A stretch of DNA of 23,988 bases from CABQCM01 sp965145485 (GCA_965145485.1 CBCTCU010000042.1:1-23988); one strand, 5' to 3'; positions 1 to 7,921 are shown, numbered from the stretch's first letter. The notes: generated by a model not told the origin, from the sequence alone. Made by a program: numbers and translations.

Positions 1-186
1 GTCCCCCTTGTATTCCAGGCGCATGGGGTCGAGGCAACGGTCGGCCGCCAGCGTGGCGGTCAGCCCGCGGCCGTTGCGGAGCACGACCACCTTCATGCCC
101 TCCGCCCGTCCGCCGCACAGGCGGTGTACCTCGGCGCCGTAAAGCTGGGAATCATGCCCGACCTTGTTTCGCATTTGCTCGTTCAT
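1..186 (-). CDS. DUF4432 / aldose 1-epimerase-like protein, 5' part only
   Basis: Only the first 62 codons lie in the window; the gene runs off the left edge. The start is the ATG at 184-186, preceded on the minus strand by a clear AGGAGG about 7 nt upstream. The visible part holds the pattern R-L-x-x-G-x-x-x-G-M-K, then an N-G-x-G-L block and an A-D-R-C-L-D block followed by L-E-Y-K-G. This matches the N-terminus of DUF4432 proteins, which have the galactose-mutarotase beta-sandwich fold and are thought to bind sugars. Catalytic histidines of the family would lie outside the window. The family call rests on 62 residues, and the substrate cannot be inferred. Confidence 0.6.
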   Translation of the reverse strand, partial: MNEQMRNKVGHDSQLYGAEVHRLCGGRAEGMKVVVLRNGRGLTATLAADRCLDPMRLEYKGD

Positions 187-320
187 AGAAGCTTCCTCCT
201 GACATGAAATGATAGTGGAAAGACCCGACGGGCCAGAGTCGCCCAAATGGTCATTTTGTCATGGCCAGGCGCCCCATGGGGAGTCCCCCCATGACTGCCG
301 GGCGCCCGTTCGCCGCCCCT

Positions 321-349
321 ATTATAGCATGTCGAATCCGATTTGGCCA
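321..349 (-). promoter_or_regulatory. Probable promoter of the DUF4432-like gene
   Basis: On the minus strand a perfect TATAAT (321-326) lies 17 nt from TGGCCA (344-349), which matches the -35 consensus at 4 of 6 bases. It would give a leader of roughly 130 nt before the start at 186. That leader is G+C-rich and contains inverted G/C blocks around 265-310, but I recognise no riboswitch class in it. Confidence 0.45.
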
Positions 350-401
350 TGCCTTTTTACCGTGCGGGGTACTGACAAAGGGGGATTTTTACCCTCTCCT
401 C

Positions 402-430
402 TTGACCGCGGCAACCGAGTGTGCTATAGT
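402..430 (+). promoter_or_regulatory. Probable promoter for the comEA-like gene
   Basis: TTGACC (402-407) and TATAGT (425-430) are separated by 17 nt, and each matches consensus at 5 of 6 positions. The next plus-strand gene starts at 627, so the leader would be about 190 nt and would run antisense through the whole tRNA-Gly gene and its terminator. No better plus-strand promoter is visible between 552 and 626. Confidence 0.5.
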
Positions 431-440
431 ACAAATACAG

Positions 441-470
441 CAAAAATCCCCAGGCCAACTGGCCCGGGGA
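441..470 (-). terminator. Intrinsic terminator of tRNA-Gly
   Basis: Read on the minus strand, positions 470-447 form a G+C-rich hairpin of two five-base-pair blocks separated by one mismatch, with a very tight loop. ATTTTTG follows immediately (446-441). It lies directly downstream of the tRNA 3' end. Confidence 0.75.
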
Positions 471-475
471 TAGGT

Positions 476-551
476 TGGAGCGGATTACGAGGCTCGAACT
501 CGCTACCTCCACCTTGGCAAGGTGGCGCTCTACCAGATGAGCTAAATCCGC
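476..551 (-). tRNA. tRNA-Gly (anticodon GCC)
   Basis: The 76-nt gene on the minus strand folds as a complete cloverleaf. The acceptor stem GCGGATT pairs perfectly with AATCCGC, the discriminator base is T and CCA is encoded. The D arm contains TAGCTCA and the T arm contains GAGTTCGAGCCTC. The anticodon stem CCACC/GGTGG encloses the loop TTGCCAA, giving anticodon GCC, which decodes the glycine codons GGC and GGT. It has its own near-perfect promoter and terminator, so it is an independent transcription unit. Confidence 0.97.
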
Positions 552-563
552 ATTGCAGGGCTT

Positions 564-592
564 ATTATAGCTTCTTTTGTTCGATTTGTCAA
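564..592 (-). promoter_or_regulatory. Consensus sigma70-type promoter of tRNA-Gly
   Basis: On the minus strand TTGACA (587-592) and TATAAT (564-569) are both perfect consensus hexamers with 17-nt spacing. Transcription would start about 5 to 8 nt upstream of the tRNA 5' end at 551. Confidence 0.9.
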
Positions 593-626
593 GACGCTTT
601 CCCAATTTTTTGCCGGGGGTGAGGGT

Positions 627-1226
627 ATGGACGCGAATAGCCGGCATACAGCGGCTGTCGTGGCCGTCTTTCTGCTGTTGACCGCTGCCCTGGTCGCCTA
701 CAATGCGCTCAGCGCTCCGCCCTTGACGACGCAAACGGCCGAGATAGGTGCCGTCGTTTCGGACAGTTCCAGCTTGGATAGCGAGAGCAGCCAGGCCTCC
801 TCCGCATCCGCCGGGAGTGTGGCGGCGGCCAGTACGTCGTCTGCATCCAGCAGTTTGACCAGCGCAGCCAGTGCGGCCGGTGCCGTTGTATCGCCGTCGT
901 CCCCGCCGGTCTCTTCGACGCCATCGGTTTCGTCGGCTGCGCCGGCGTCGTCCGTCGCGGCCGAAAATCCCGACTCTTCGCAAAGCGTCAGGGCCTCCAG
1001 CGTGCCAAAGCGGACCACACCGCCCGCGCAGCCGGACATCAACCTTGCCACCGCTACGGCTGAGGAGCTGTGCGCCATTCCCAAAATCGGCCCGGTGCTT
1101 GCCGGGCGTATCATCGAGTACCGCGATACCTACGGGCCGCTTTCCTCGCTGGAGGAGCTGCTCGAGGTCAAAGGCATCGGTGAAAAGCTATACGAGACCC
1201 TCTGTCAGTATGTTTACTTGGAGTAA
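627..1226 (+). CDS. ComEA-like helix-hairpin-helix DNA-binding protein
   Basis: The protein has 199 residues. An uncleaved hydrophobic segment (about residues 8-28) anchors it in the membrane. A low-complexity Ser/Ala/Pro/Val linker (about 35-135) follows. The C-terminal part (about 137-199) is a tandem helix-hairpin-helix domain of the ComEA type, with D-I-N-L-A-T-A-T-A-E-E-L, then I-P-K-I-G-P-V-L-A and V-K-G-I-G-E-K-L. ComEA binds incoming double-stranded DNA at the cell surface during natural transformation. Unlike typical Gram-positive ComEA there is no SLBB domain between anchor and HhH; the linker takes its place. The ATG at 627 has a GGGGGTGAGGG ribosome binding site. No comEC is next to it, so a role in competence is inferred from the domain only. 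Confidence 0.85.
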   Translation: MDANSRHTAAVVAVFLLLTAALVAYNALSAPPLTTQTAEIGAVVSDSSSLDSESSQASSASAGSVAAASTSSASSSLTSAASAAGAVVSPSSPPVSSTPSVSSAAPASSVAAENPDSSQSVRASSVPKRTTPPAQPDINLATATAEELCAIPKIGPVLAGRIIEYRDTYGPLSSLEELLEVKGIGEKLYETLCQYVYLE

Positions 1227-1600
1227 GATGTCACAGCCGCCCTATTGCTGTTTCGGCCCTGCGCAATGGCTTGGCGGCCTTGGGGCTTGAGAATAGGGAT
1301 ATCCCTTGCGGCCGGGCCTCCTTTGCCCGGCAACGCCGCGCATGAGAGACGGCGTTGCCCATGACCGCGATTTTTGCAGAGCCTGAGCGGGCCTGCGCCG
1401 GCTGGGGCCGCCAGCGCCGTGCGGCGGGATGGTGCGCGCCGGCTTGTGAAATATCCTTCGGAGCTAAAACAGAGGAATCGCCCCTGCCGGCGGGGCGGCG
1501 ATTGTGCCGGTATGGCCCAAGGTTGCATTGCCGTAATCATGGACTCCCATCGAAACGGAGCATGAAATATATCCTCTCAAAGAAAGGTTCGATATTTGGT
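1227..1600 (+). other. Gap with strong hairpins before the aminotransferase gene
   Basis: About 370 nt without a convincing gene; the frame is open from 1355 but the protein only becomes family-like at 1601. It holds a perfect 12-nt palindrome AGGGATATCCCT (1295-1306), a 6-bp hairpin (1312-1330), a 10-bp hairpin with an 11-nt loop (1329-1359) followed at some distance by TTTTT (1371-1375), and a hairpin at 1476-1503 with a 7-bp outer stem. None has the shape of a canonical intrinsic terminator and I recognise no known riboswitch. The hairpins may end the comEA transcript or form a leader for the next gene. Confidence 0.4.
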
Positions 1601-2785
1601 ATGAAGTATGTTTTTGCCGACCGTGTTTCTTCGTTGCAGCCCTCCGCTATCCGTGAGATACTCAAATACACCAGCGACCCGAGCGTGATTTCCTTCGCCG
1701 CTGGGAACCCCGCGCCCGAGGCTTTCCCGGTGGAGGAAGTGCGGGAAATCTCGGATAAGCTGATGCGGGAAAATCCCATCGGCGTGCTGCAATATGCCGT
1801 GACCGAGGGATATACCCCTCTTCGCGGGCATTTGAGCGAATATATGAAGCGCAAGCACAATATCGGCCGGGATTTTGACCAGCTTTTGATTACGTCCGGC
1901 GCGCAGCAGGCGATGGATCTGGCCTCCAAAAGCCTGTGTAATGAGGGGGATACGGTGCTGTGTGAAAGCCCCTCCTTCATCGGGTCTTTGAATGCCTTTC
2001 GCTCTTACGGGCTCAAGCTGTGCGGCATCCCCATGCAGGACGACGGGATGGACTTGGACGCGCTCGAGCAGGCCATGAAGAGGGAAAAGCGCGCCCGGTT
2101 TTTGTACACCATTCCCAATTTTCAAAATCCGTCCGGCATCACCATGTCCATGGAAAAGCGCCGCCAGGTGTACGAGCTGGCCAAGCGCTATGGCATCCTG
2201 ATTCTGGAGGATAACCCCTACGGCGATATCCGTTTTGCCGGCGAGCACATCCCGGCCATCAAAAGCCTGGATGAGGAGGGGATTGTAATCTACGTGGGCT
2301 CCTTCTCCAAGGTGCTCTCTCCCGGCATGCGTGTGGGCTATGCCATCGCGCCGGCCCCCATCATTGCCAAGATGACGGTCTGCAAGCAGACCTCCGACGT
2401 CCACACCAACATCTGGTCGCAAATGGTGGCATATGAATTTATGACCGGGTATGATTATGAGGCCCATCTCGGCCGTATCCGTAAAATCTACGAGCACAAG
2501 GCCGGGCTGATGATGGACTGCTTTGACCGGGAGCTTGGCGACCGTCTGACCTGCAACCGGGTCGAGGGGGGGCTTTTCCTCTGGCCGACCCTGCCCGAGG
2601 GAATCGATATGCCCGCCTTTTGTAAGGAGGCGGTGCAGCATAAGGTGGCCGTGGTGCCGGGCAACGCCTTCCTGATGGACGAGGAGGAGCCGTGCCAGTC
2701 CTTCCGCATCAACTTCTCCACGCCGACCGACGAGCAGCTCGAGCAGGGAATGGCCATTTTGGGGGATCTGGTACGAAACATGTAG
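1601..2785 (+). CDS. PLP-dependent aminotransferase (MocR / 2-aminoadipate transaminase type)
   Basis: A fold-type I, class I/II aminotransferase of 394 residues. It transfers an amino group between an amino acid and a 2-oxo acid using pyridoxal phosphate; the substrate is not evident. Visible family marks are S-F-A-A-G-N-P (31-37), the cofactor-contacting N-P-S-G (176-179), D204 in E-D-N-P-Y, the Schiff-base lysine K237 in G-S-F-S-K, and R244 in P-G-M-R-V-G-Y. The start at 1601 gives the usual N-terminus (M-K-Y-x-F-A-D-R). An in-frame ATG at 1562 would add 13 residues, but its GGAG is only 1 nt away. The ribosome binding site for 1601 (AAAGG, about 13 nt upstream) is also not ideal, so the start is uncertain. 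There is no fused GntR DNA-binding domain. Confidence 0.85.
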   Translation: MKYVFADRVSSLQPSAIREILKYTSDPSVISFAAGNPAPEAFPVEEVREISDKLMRENPIGVLQYAVTEGYTPLRGHLSEYMKRKHNIGRDFDQLLITSGAQQAMDLASKSLCNEGDTVLCESPSFIGSLNAFRSYGLKLCGIPMQDDGMDLDALEQAMKREKRARFLYTIPNFQNPSGITMSMEKRRQVYELAKRYGILILEDNPYGDIRFAGEHIPAIKSLDEEGIVIYVGSFSKVLSPGMRVGYAIAPAPIIAKMTVCKQTSDVHTNIWSQMVAYEFMTGYDYEAHLGRIRKIYEHKAGLMMDCFDRELGDRLTCNRVEGGLFLWPTLPEGIDMPAFCKEAVQHKVAVVPGNAFLMDEEEPCQSFRINFSTPTDEQLEQGMAILGDLVRNM

Positions 2786-2895
2786 AGCATGGAGTTCGCC
2801 GGCCCGCTCCCTTTTTGCCGGGAACTGCCCGGGGCGGGGGCCGCGCCGTAGCAAGGCGGAACCATTTCATTTAACAAAAAGGGGTTGTAGGATTT

Positions 2896-3906
2896 ATGAA
2901 TTCAGAAAACACCGCTCCCAAAAAGAGGGTGTTCAGCGCGCTGCAGCCGAGCGGTATGCTGACTTTGGGAAACTATCTGGGCGCTGTGCGCAATATGGTG
3001 GCATTGCAGGACGAGTACGACTGCATCTATGCCGTGGCCGACCTGCATGCCATCACGGTGCGGCAGGTGCCGGCCGAGCTGCGCCGCCGCAGCCTGGAGA
3101 CGTACGCGCTCCTCATGGCGTCGGGGATCGATAAGGACAAAAGCATCTTTTTTATTCAGTCCCATGTCCCGGCGCACAGCGAGCTGGCCTGGCTGCTTAA
3201 TTGCTACGCCCAGTTCGGCGAGTTTTCCCGCATGACCCAGTTTAAGGATAAAGCCAAAACGCATGCCGATAATGTCAACGTCGGCCTGTTCAGCTATCCC
3301 GCCCTGATGGCGGCGGATATTTTGCTGTACAACACCGACTTTGTGCCGGTGGGCGAGGATCAGAAGCAGCACCTTGAGATCACACGCACCATCGCGGAGC
3401 GGTTCAACAACGCCTATTCCCCCACCTTCGTGGTGCCCCAGGCCATGATCCCCAAGGTGGGGGCGCGCATCAAGTCCCTGCAGGACCCCTCCAAAAAGAT
3501 GTCGAAATCGGATGAAAACGTCAACGGCTATATCGCCATGCTCGACGAGCCGGACGTCATCCTGCGTAAGCTGCGCCGGGCGGTGACCGACAGCGAGGCC
3601 CGCGTCGCTTACGGCGAGGGGAAGGATGGGGTGAATAACCTCATGGGCATCTATTCCGCCGTGACCGGCAAAGAGATGGAGGCCATCGAGGCGGAGTTTG
3701 AGGGCAAGGGCTACGGTGAATTTAAGGAAGCCGTGGGCGAGGCCGTCGTCGAGGCTTTGCGCCCGGTGCAGGAACGCTTCCGCGATCTGATGAACAACAA
3801 GGATTATCTGGCCGCATGTTACCGCGAGGGGGCCCAACGGGCCAGCCGGCTGGCCGAGCGCACGCTCCAAAAGGCGCGCAAAAAGATCGGCTTTCTGCTG
3901 GATTAA
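2896..3906 (+). CDS. trpS: Tryptophanyl-tRNA synthetase
   Basis: A class I aminoacyl-tRNA synthetase of 336 residues, the usual TrpRS length. It charges tRNA-Trp with tryptophan in the cytoplasm. The HIGH-equivalent signature is P-S-G-M-L-T-L-G-N (18-26) and the ATP-site loop is K-M-S-K-S (201-205). The C-terminus, with a conserved I-G-F, is complete. A GGGG/TAGG-rich ribosome binding site precedes the ATG at 2896. The 110-nt upstream gap contains AAGGCGGAACC, faintly like a T-box core, but is too short for a T-box and has no terminator. The lipoprotein gene follows after 12 nt and is probably co-transcribed. Confidence 0.97.
   Translation: MNSENTAPKKRVFSALQPSGMLTLGNYLGAVRNMVALQDEYDCIYAVADLHAITVRQVPAELRRRSLETYALLMASGIDKDKSIFFIQSHVPAHSELAWLLNCYAQFGEFSRMTQFKDKAKTHADNVNVGLFSYPALMAADILLYNTDFVPVGEDQKQHLEITRTIAERFNNAYSPTFVVPQAMIPKVGARIKSLQDPSKKMSKSDENVNGYIAMLDEPDVILRKLRRAVTDSEARVAYGEGKDGVNNLMGIYSAVTGKEMEAIEAEFEGKGYGEFKEAVGEAVVEALRPVQERFRDLMNNKDYLAACYREGAQRASRLAERTLQKARKKIGFLLD
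3853..3884 (+). repeat. Inverted repeat copy 1, inside the 3' end of trpS
   Basis: This 32-nt stretch near the end of trpS is the reverse complement of 4747-4778 with 30 of 32 positions identical. Here it is coding sequence for a normal TrpRS C-terminus, so it is probably the original and the intergenic copy the derivative. Confidence 0.75.
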
Positions 3907-3918
3907 GGAGGGGCGGCT

Positions 3919-4500
3919 GTGACACTGACCATGCGCTGCCTACGTGCGGTCTCTCTGCTGCTGGCTCTCTGCCTGCTTGCCGGCGCGGCTGGGTGCCGGA
4001 GCGATGGCCCCGAGCAGGATGCGGAGATGCTATTGAGCGAGGCCATGCTGGCCTATCAGTGCTTTGTGCAGTTTTCTCTCAAGGTGGACCAAACCCTTAC
4101 CGGCGAGGTGGAGATTGACGGGCGGTCCATGCGCCCGGTGATCGATGCCCGCTTTTCCAGTATGGAGGACCTTCGCGCTTATGCCGAGCGCTATTTCTCA
4201 GATGAAATCTGCGACTCGCTTCTGGCCGAGGGGCATTATCTGGAATGGGAGGGCAAGCTTTACTCGGATAATTTTGACTACCTCATCGACCCCACGATCG
4301 CCGAGGTGACTTATGTGGAAACCGGGCGGGATGAGGGCGAGGTGCGCTATGAGGCCCGGGTGACCCGGGTTTCGCTGGATGGCGAGGGCAACGAGACCTC
4401 CCGCACGCAGGAGACCTATGAATATATCTGCCAGAAAATAGACCGGGGATGGGTCTTTACCACATTCCCATATTTTTGGGATTCATCGGGAGTGCGGTAA
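3919..4500 (+). CDS. Putative lipoprotein of unknown function
   Basis: The GTG start at 3919 has AGGAGGGG a few bases upstream. The 193-residue product begins with a short basic stretch and a hydrophobic segment (about 9-23), ending in A-A-G-C, a slightly atypical lipobox, so the mature protein probably starts at the cysteine and is anchored outside the membrane. The rest is acidic, soluble alpha/beta sequence with S-S-M-E-D-L-R-A-Y, then Y-F-S-D-E-I, and a terminal aromatic G-W-V-F-T-T-F-P-Y-F-W. The layout recalls IseA-like or NTF2-like secreted proteins, but I cannot assign it. It lies 12 nt after trpS, probably in the same transcript, without an obvious functional link. Confidence 0.7.
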   Translation: MTLTMRCLRAVSLLLALCLLAGAAGCRSDGPEQDAEMLLSEAMLAYQCFVQFSLKVDQTLTGEVEIDGRSMRPVIDARFSSMEDLRAYAERYFSDEICDSLLAEGHYLEWEGKLYSDNFDYLIDPTIAEVTYVETGRDEGEVRYEARVTRVSLDGEGNETSRTQETYEYICQKIDRGWVFTTFPYFWDSSGVR

Positions 4501-4709
4501 CGAAAGCAAAGCTCTAGGGCTCATGGGGGCCGCCGGCCTCCATGCTGTGTCGCCGGATGAGGCGGCCGGGGAAATCGGTTGCTTTCCTGGGAAATTCAGG
4601 CCGGGAGCATCAAAGAAACGGTCGCTTGCGTAGCCCCCGGCTTTACCGGTGGTTATGACTAGGCAGGGCAGGATGCAAGGCTTTCTCTCTCCAAAGCGGA
4701 CGAAAAGGA

Positions 4710-4751
4710 CGCCAGCCGGATACGGATTCCGGCTGGCGCCCTTGTTTTTTT
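4710..4751 (+). terminator. Intrinsic terminator of the trpS-lipoprotein unit
   Basis: An 11-bp stem pairs 4710-4720 with 4728-4738 around a 7-nt loop, followed by CCCTTG and seven T residues (4745-4751). It is 210 nt beyond the lipoprotein stop codon. On the minus strand it is followed by a shorter T run, so it may also weakly stop the amidohydrolase transcript. Confidence 0.85.
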
Positions 4752-4778
4752 GCGCGCCTTTTGGAGTATGCGCTCGGC
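4747..4778 (-). repeat. Inverted repeat copy 2, at the terminator tail
   Basis: This 32-nt stretch matches the reverse complement of trpS 3853-3884 at 30 of 32 positions; the two mismatches are adjacent. It begins within the T tract of the terminator. The adjacent terminator stem also shares the GCCAGCCGG/CCGGCTGGC block with trpS 3841-3855. Confidence 0.75.
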
Positions 4779-5021
4779 TTGCCGCACGAGTGCTTATCAC
4801 CTTGCCCCGGTCGGGCGCCTCGGCGCTGCAAAAGGATGGGGCTTATACCACCAATCCATACTTCCTCGCCGGCCCTGATCCCGGGGGATGCTCCGCTTTC
4901 GCTTGGCAAGCCCTCGATCCTACCGAGAGCAGACGGGGTAAACTGGGAGCGGTTCCTCTTGGGTTTGCGCAAGTATCGGATTGCTTTTGGCATGGGCCGA
5001 AATATTTGGCGGCACGGGCGC

Positions 5022-6590
5022 TTAACCATGATCGGCCCGATAGATGGTTTCGCCGTCCTTGATGGTCTCGAGAACCCGGATGGACTTGATCTCCTCCAAA
5101 TCCATGCTGTCATATAGCGGCGCGGACAGGATGACCAGATCGGCCCGCTTTCCTTCGCAGATGCTGCCCTTGGAAGCCTCTTCAAAGTATTGATAGGCCC
5201 CATGCAGGGTGAGCGCGCGCAAGGCTTGAGAAACGCTTAATGCCTCGCTCTGGTCGAGCGGTACCCCTTTTCGCGTTACCCGCCGGGTGGCGCACCAGAT
5301 ACAGTCGAGCATGTCGGGCGGCAGCACCGGTGTGTCCAGATGCAGTGTGAAGGGGATACCGGCGCGGGCGGCCGAAGCCGCCGGGCTGATGAGCGATGCG
5401 CGCTCCCATCCCAGGTTCTGGAGGTGGGTGTCCCCCCAGTAGTAGGTGTGGGATACAAAAAAGCTGGGGATCATGCCGCACGCCTTGACCTCGGCGAGCT
5501 GGTCCCGCCGCAGCAGCTGGGCATGGATCATCACATCCCGGCGGGGCGGCGTCCCCTCACGCCGGGCGTGCAGGCAGGCTCGCAGGTACTGCTCGGCCGC
5601 CCGGTCGCCGTTGCAGTGGGCCAAAAGCTGCGCCCCTTCCCGGTGGGCCTGCTCGACAAAGTGAGCGACCTGTTCATCGGTGAGGGTGGGGTAACCAACG
5701 TAGCCTTCCTCCCCGCCGAGATAGGGCCGGCTGACCCAGGCGGTTCGCCCTTGAGGGGAACCGTCCAGAAAAATTTTATACCCTCCCAGCTTGAGATGCC
5801 GCCGGTATCCGCCTCGGTAAAGCCGATAGGTCTCCCAACACTGCGCGTGCTCCTTCTGATCGGCGTAGGCAACGACATCCAATGTGAGATCTGCGCTGCT
5901 GAGCAGCTCCATCTCGGCGGCTTTGGCCAACCCCTCCTGCGCCGTCGTGATCCCGTAGGAGGCGTAAATGCGCTCGGCCTGCGCGAGAAGACCGAGCATT
6001 TCCCCCTGCGTAACGGGCGGTATCTGGGCGCTTGCTGCAAAAAAGGCGTTTTCCTCCAAAAAGCCGTTCGGCGTTTTTGAGTCGGCTTCCCGCTCAATGA
6101 CGCCCCCTTCCGGGTTGGGGGTAGCGCGGGTGATGCCCAGGAGCTCAAGCGCCTTGGAGTTGACCGCCCCCATGTGCCCGCTTGCGTGGGAGATCAGCAC
6201 GGGCGTATCCACGTTGACCCGATCGAGCACCTCACGGGTAGGATGCCTTCCCTCCCTGAGCTTGGTGTGGTCATAGCCGTAACCGACGATCCACCCGCAG
6301 GAGGCGCTCTGTTGCTGAAGAAGGTCGATTATATCGTCCAGGCAGTCGGCCTGCGACAGGTCGCACAGACGCAGGCTCTGGGCAAAGCTGCATAGATGGC
6401 TGTGGGCGTCCACCAGCCCGGGGAGCAGGCAGGCTCCTTCCAGATTGCGCCTTTGGGCGTCGGGAGAGGCCGCGCAGGCTACCTCCGACAGGCTTCCCAC
6501 CGCTCGGATGATCCCATCGCGCACCAGCACCGCCTCGGCCGTTGTGCCTTCGATGGTGAGAATGGGGCCGCCAAAATACAAAGTCTCCAT
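5022..6590 (-). CDS. Amidohydrolase family protein (YtcJ/NfdA-like, amidohydrolase 3)
   Basis: A metal-dependent hydrolase of 522 residues, near the usual 520-550 for YtcJ-like proteins. The N-terminal beta-sandwich segment leads into D-A-H-S-H with metal-ligand histidines H63 and H65. The typical G-H-M-G-A-V-N-S, F-L-D-G-S-P-Q-G-R-T-A, an H-x-x-G-D-R-A-like block (here H-C-N-G-D-R-A) and a C-terminal G-K-R-A-D-L-V-I-L follow in order. Relatives hydrolyse N-substituted formamides or other amides; the substrate here is unknown. The start at 6588-6590 has AGGAGG 7 nt upstream on the minus strand, which decides it over an upstream in-frame ATG. There is no signal peptide. It diverges from the UroD-family gene across about 230 nt. 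Confidence 0.88.
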   Translation of the reverse strand: METLYFGGPILTIEGTTAEAVLVRDGIIRAVGSLSEVACAASPDAQRRNLEGACLLPGLVDAHSHLCSFAQSLRLCDLSQADCLDDIIDLLQQQSASCGWIVGYGYDHTKLREGRHPTREVLDRVNVDTPVLISHASGHMGAVNSKALELLGITRATPNPEGGVIEREADSKTPNGFLEENAFFAASAQIPPVTQGEMLGLLAQAERIYASYGITTAQEGLAKAAEMELLSSADLTLDVVAYADQKEHAQCWETYRLYRGGYRRHLKLGGYKIFLDGSPQGRTAWVSRPYLGGEEGYVGYPTLTDEQVAHFVEQAHREGAQLLAHCNGDRAAEQYLRACLHARREGTPPRRDVMIHAQLLRRDQLAEVKACGMIPSFFVSHTYYWGDTHLQNLGWERASLISPAASAARAGIPFTLHLDTPVLPPDMLDCIWCATRRVTRKGVPLDQSEALSVSQALRALTLHGAYQYFEEASKGSICEGKRADLVILSAPLYDSMDLEEIKSIRVLETIKDGETIYRADHG

Positions 6591-6817
6591 ATTCCAACCT
6601 CCTGTCACCGGTTATCCTGTCCTGAATGGGCGCCGGTATGCTATAGCCCGGGAAAAAGACGCGACCGCAATGCGAACACAGCCTTCCTATAGCGACGCCG
6701 GCATGTACATTGCGAACATGGGGCGGTTTTGAGATAGAAATTTTGCGAAAAAAGGATTGCATATGCTGTGCTACTTTGTTAAACTGAGGAAAAGTATGCG
6801 ATCAGGGAGGACAGAAT

Positions 6818-7921
6818 ATGGATCTCAATCAACTCAACCGTGAAGTCATCCGCCGGCAGGCCGGCGGTAAAACCATTTGGCAGCCGCGCATCATTTGCTG
6901 GTATCAGGACCGCGCGTATCGGGGCGAGCCCCTTCCGGCGGGCTATGAGGGATGCAGTATTAACCAGTTGTATGAGCGTTTGGGCTGCTCCAACCGCCTG
7001 TATGATTTCGGAGCCTGCTTGCAGGCCCATTACGACTCCTCCGTGTCCTTTCACAATGAGGAGATCGGGCACCTGACCTGGCGGCATCAGATTGACACCC
7101 CGGTGGGAAGCGTCTATGAAATTGTCAAGGGCAACGAGGAGAACCCTGGCCAAATGCCCGAAAAATGGTTCATCGAAACCGAGGAGGACCTTAAGGTTTT
7201 CACCTATATTGAGGAAGCCACCACCTATTCCTTTAATATGGACATTTACAACCAGATATTCCGGGAGCAGGGGCATCTTGGGTTGCCCTCGATGTGCCTG
7301 CCGCGCACGAATATCCAGCACCTGTTTGTCGTACTTGCCGGCGTGACCAACACCATCTTCCTGCTTGCCGACTACCCCGACACGGTGGAGGCCTATTTCC
7401 GGGCCCTGTCCAAGAGCCAGGAAGGGATGCTCGAGGCGGTGGGGGATTCCCCGCTCGAATGGATCAATTACGGCGACAACCTGCATTGCAAAATATTACC
7501 GCCCGACCTGTATCGGAAGTATATTCTGCCCGAATACGAAAAGCGGGGGGATATTCTGCACAAAAAGGGAAAATTCGTCTTTTCCCACTGGGATGGGGAC
7601 GTCAAGGATATCCTGCAATTTGCTCGGGTCAGCGCGCTCGACGGCATCGAGGCCATAACGCCCATCCCGCAGGGCGACGTGACCCTGGAGGAGACTAAGA
7701 AGGCACTGGGAGACGACATCTTCTTAATTGACGGCCTCTGTTCGATCTATTTCAACGACACCTATCCTATTGAAAAGCTGAAGGAACAAACGCGGGATGT
7801 CCTCAACCTCTTTGAGGGGCAGCTCGTGCTGGGCATCTCGGACGAATTCCCCTCCGACGGTAAGCTGGAGCGCATTCAGGTGGTTGGCGAAATGGTCGAG
7901 GAATTCAACAGCAGGCATTAG
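6818..7921 (+). CDS. Uroporphyrinogen decarboxylase-family protein (MtaA/CmuA-like)
   Basis: A UroD-family TIM-barrel protein of 367 residues. The C-terminal half carries the diagnostic S-H-W-D-G-D, then G-I-E-A-I-T-P-I-P-Q-G-D-V-T-L-E-E and I-D-G-L-C-S. In anaerobes without heme synthesis, such proteins usually act as methyltransferases moving methyl groups between a corrinoid protein and another acceptor (MtaA, CmuA, MtbA); HemE function is unlikely because no other heme gene is nearby. No corrinoid-binding protein is adjacent, so the partner and substrate are open. The ATG has GGGAGG 7 to 8 nt upstream. No confident promoter is seen in the 227-nt upstream gap; a weak TTGCAT-17-TAAACT lies at 6757-6785. 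Confidence 0.85.
   Translation: MDLNQLNREVIRRQAGGKTIWQPRIICWYQDRAYRGEPLPAGYEGCSINQLYERLGCSNRLYDFGACLQAHYDSSVSFHNEEIGHLTWRHQIDTPVGSVYEIVKGNEENPGQMPEKWFIETEEDLKVFTYIEEATTYSFNMDIYNQIFREQGHLGLPSMCLPRTNIQHLFVVLAGVTNTIFLLADYPDTVEAYFRALSKSQEGMLEAVGDSPLEWINYGDNLHCKILPPDLYRKYILPEYEKRGDILHKKGKFVFSHWDGDVKDILQFARVSALDGIEAITPIPQGDVTLEETKKALGDDIFLIDGLCSIYFNDTYPIEKLKEQTRDVLNLFEGQLVLGISDEFPSDGKLERIQVVGEMVEEFNSRH

Larger units (their letters stand above)
4501..5021. other. 520-nt gap between convergent genes
   Basis: This gap separates the lipoprotein gene from the convergent amidohydrolase gene. It contains one strong terminator (4710-4751) and a copy of a 32-nt repeat (4747-4778). I find no convincing coding sequence, tRNA or other RNA gene in the rest. 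Confidence 0.5.

Noticed and set aside
2786..2895. T-box riboswitch in front of trpS, suggested by AAGGCGGAACC.
   Set aside because: The gap is only 110 nt, the core sequence is not the T-box consensus, and neither a specifier loop nor a terminator is visible.
5340..6080. Long plus-strand frame opposite the amidohydrolase.
   Set aside because: It mirrors a well-supported minus-strand gene in G+C-rich DNA and shows no family features.
6818..7921. HemE (heme biosynthetic uroporphyrinogen decarboxylase).
   Set aside because: The sequence resembles the divergent methyltransferase-type branch and no other tetrapyrrole gene is nearby.
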